A stretch of DNA of 6,131 nt from the NCBI GenBank assembly GCA_900552755.1, contig USAY01000109.1, positions 1 to 6,131 of the forward strand, in the 5' to 3' direction. The notes beneath the pieces are model-generated. The model made no database searches, was not told the origin of the DNA, and saw only the letters and a list, made by a program, of their open reading frames with translations. This DNA comes from an uncultured Collinsella sp. (lineage in GTDB: Bacteria; Actinomycetota; Coriobacteriia; Coriobacteriales; Coriobacteriaceae). Made by a program: the position numbers and the translations under genes. Below, one piece after another: positions 4,906 to 6,131 of this stretch (within the stretch, counting starts at the first letter, position 1; every line of letters begins with the position of its first letter).

Positions 4906-6131
4906 CTAAATCGTAGGAAACGCGACGACATCGGCGGGGCGTGCCAATGTCTCGGCAATTTGGTCTTGCACCTCGAGCAAACAGTCGAGCAGCAACGGGT
5001 TAAAGGTGCCGCACTTACCGTCCAGAATCATCTTGATCGCTTCCTCGTGCGGGATAGCGTCCTTGTACACGCGCACGCTCGTCAGGGCATCGTACACGTC
5101 GGCCACCGAAACCACCTGTGCGGCAATGGGAATTTCGTCGCCCTTAAGGCCATCGGGATAACCCTTGCCGTCCCAGCGCTCGTGGTGCCAACGCGCGATC
5201 TGGTACGCATATTCCATAAGCGCATTGCCGGCGTGATGGCTACCCAGCTCACGCAGCATGTCGGCGCCGATCGTGGTATGCGTCTTCATAATCTCGAACT
5301 CCTCGGGCGTAAGGCGCCCGGGTTTGTTGAGAATCGCATCGTCAATCGACATCTTGCCGATATCGTGCAGCGCCGAAGCCAGGGCGATCGTGGAGCGTTC
5401 CTCATTGTCGAGGGAGATCGTACCGCTACGCTGGACCAGACAGCCAAGCAGCAGCTCGGTCAGCTTCTCGATGTTCGTAACGTGCCTGCCGCTCTCGCCG
5501 TTGCGAAGCTCCATGACGCCGGCCATGATGTCGATGAGCATGCGACTGTTCTTGACGCGCTCGTTGTACTGCTGGGACAGCAGGTTCGTCAGGCGGCGCT
5601 GTTTGGCGTATAGGCGGATGGTGTTGCTTACACGGCGGCGCACGACACGGGAGTCAAACGGGCGGTTGATATAGTCCGAGGCGCCCAGCTCGTACGCGCG
5701 CAGAACCATATCATCGGAATCTTCGCTCGAGATCATGATGACAGGCAGATTGTCAGTAGCCGATCGGTGCGATAGATCGGCCAGCACCTCAAAGCCGCTT
5801 ATGCCCGGCATGACAATGTCCAGCAGCACGAGCGACAACTCATCGCCATGGCGGTCGACCATGTCGAGCGCCGCACGACCGTTATCAGCCTCGAGGATGC
5901 AATACTCATCCTTGAGCATCTCGTTGAGAATGGCTCGGTTCATCTCGGAGTCATCGACAATAAGCACCAAAGGCTTTTCGCTTTGGAAGACCTCGATGGA
6001 ATCGGCATCGGTCACGACCGTACCGGCTTTTGCCTTAGCGCGGCTCAGTAACTGGACAGCGCGGCCAACGCCCTCATCGACCGTCTCGCCATGAATGCGA
6101 ACACCGCCAACACATGCCGTCAAGCTCACGT
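4906..6131 (-). CDS. Response regulator with receiver and HD-GYP domains, 5' end outside the window
   Basis: Predicted cytoplasmic signalling protein whose HD-GYP output hydrolyses cyclic-di-GMP under control of a phosphorylatable receiver. At least 407 residues are visible; the frame runs through the right edge, so the N-terminus is missing. Numbering from the GTG at 6127-6129, the receiver spans about 53-175: acidic pair Asp59-Asp60, phospho-acceptor Asp104 in LLDIVMPG (102-109), Ser134, and Arg156 in NRPF where most receivers have Lys. The HD-GYP domain spans about 198-395 with all signature residues: His216, HDIGK (255-259), His284, HHERWDGKGYPDGLKG (315-330) with GYP at 323-325, and VADVYDALTS (342-351). 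Catalytic function therefore looks intact. Residues 1-38 ahead of the receiver resemble the tail of a degenerate GGDEF domain (RAVQLLSRAK, 23-32). The GTG has no visible ribosome site because the window ends two bases upstream, and is probably not the start. An Hpt gene follows after 24 bases. Confidence 0.92.
   Translation of the reverse strand, partial: VSLTACVGGVRIHGETVDEGVGRAVQLLSRAKAKAGTVVTDADSIEVFQSEKPLVLIVDDSEMNRAILNEMLKDEYCILEADNGRAALDMVDRHGDELSLVLLDIVMPGISGFEVLADLSHRSATDNLPVIMISSEDSDDMVLRAYELGASDYINRPFDSRVVRRRVSNTIRLYAKQRRLTNLLSQQYNERVKNSRMLIDIMAGVMELRNGESGRHVTNIEKLTELLLGCLVQRSGTISLDNEERSTIALASALHDIGKMSIDDAILNKPGRLTPEEFEIMKTHTTIGADMLRELGSHHAGNALMEYAYQIARWHHERWDGKGYPDGLKGDEIPIAAQVVSVADVYDALTSVRVYKDAIPHEEAIKMILDGKCGTFNPLLLDCLLEVQDQIAETLARPADVVAFPTI

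Noticed and set aside
4567..5613. Open frame of 348 codons on the + strand
   Set aside because: It lies entirely antisense to the Hpt and HD-GYP genes, whose motifs are unmistakable. Its product is rich in His, Arg and Val without recognisable domains, as expected of a GC-rich shadow frame.
6127..6129. GTG as the real start of the HD-GYP regulator
   Set aside because: Only two bases of upstream sequence are visible, and the residues after it look like the middle of a domain rather than a fresh N-terminus, so the gene is treated as partial.

Overview
The window looks like chromosomal DNA from a high-GC, gut-type actinobacterium. A Coriobacteriia member such as Collinsella fits best. This is inferred from the GC-rich third codon positions, an RRGF-type lipoprotein signal on a solute-binding protein, GluBCD-like transporter proteins, and a receiver/HD-GYP protein paired with a tiny Hpt protein. 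No marker gene settles the species.

Left block (+ strand, 26-4419). A near-consensus promoter precedes a four-gene polar amino acid ABC importer, most like the actinobacterial glutamate system GluBCDA: lipoprotein binding protein (99-1094), two permeases overlapping by ATGA (1233-1892 and 1889-2722), and the ATPase (2759-3523). A strong 11-bp hairpin with a short T-rich tail lies between the binding-protein gene and the first permease gene. It probably lets more binding protein than membrane complex be made. After an 85-base gap holding a perfect 9-bp inverted repeat comes a class I glutamine-amidotransferase-like hydrolase of peptidase family C26 (3610-4419, gamma-glutamyl-GABA hydrolase-like). 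Uptake and release of glutamate may therefore be genetically linked.

Convergence point (about 4420-4524). A GC-rich hairpin with T-rich tails on both sides sits where the two blocks meet and looks like a bidirectional terminator.

Right block (- strand, 6131-4525). A response regulator with receiver and HD-GYP domains enters from the right edge without its N-terminus. What is visible ahead of the receiver resembles the tail of a degenerate GGDEF domain. Twenty-four bases downstream lies a small Hpt phosphotransfer protein. Together they suggest a phosphorelay acting on cyclic-di-GMP turnover, with the kinase outside the window.

Most of the window is ordinary. The most notable observation is an in-frame TAG in the Hpt gene. 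It is followed by 14 further codons that read like the rest of the last Hpt helix and then a TAA, so the gene appears to carry a late nonsense mutation. No RNA genes, mobile elements or CRISPR arrays were seen, and no gene-free stretch exceeds 300 bases.
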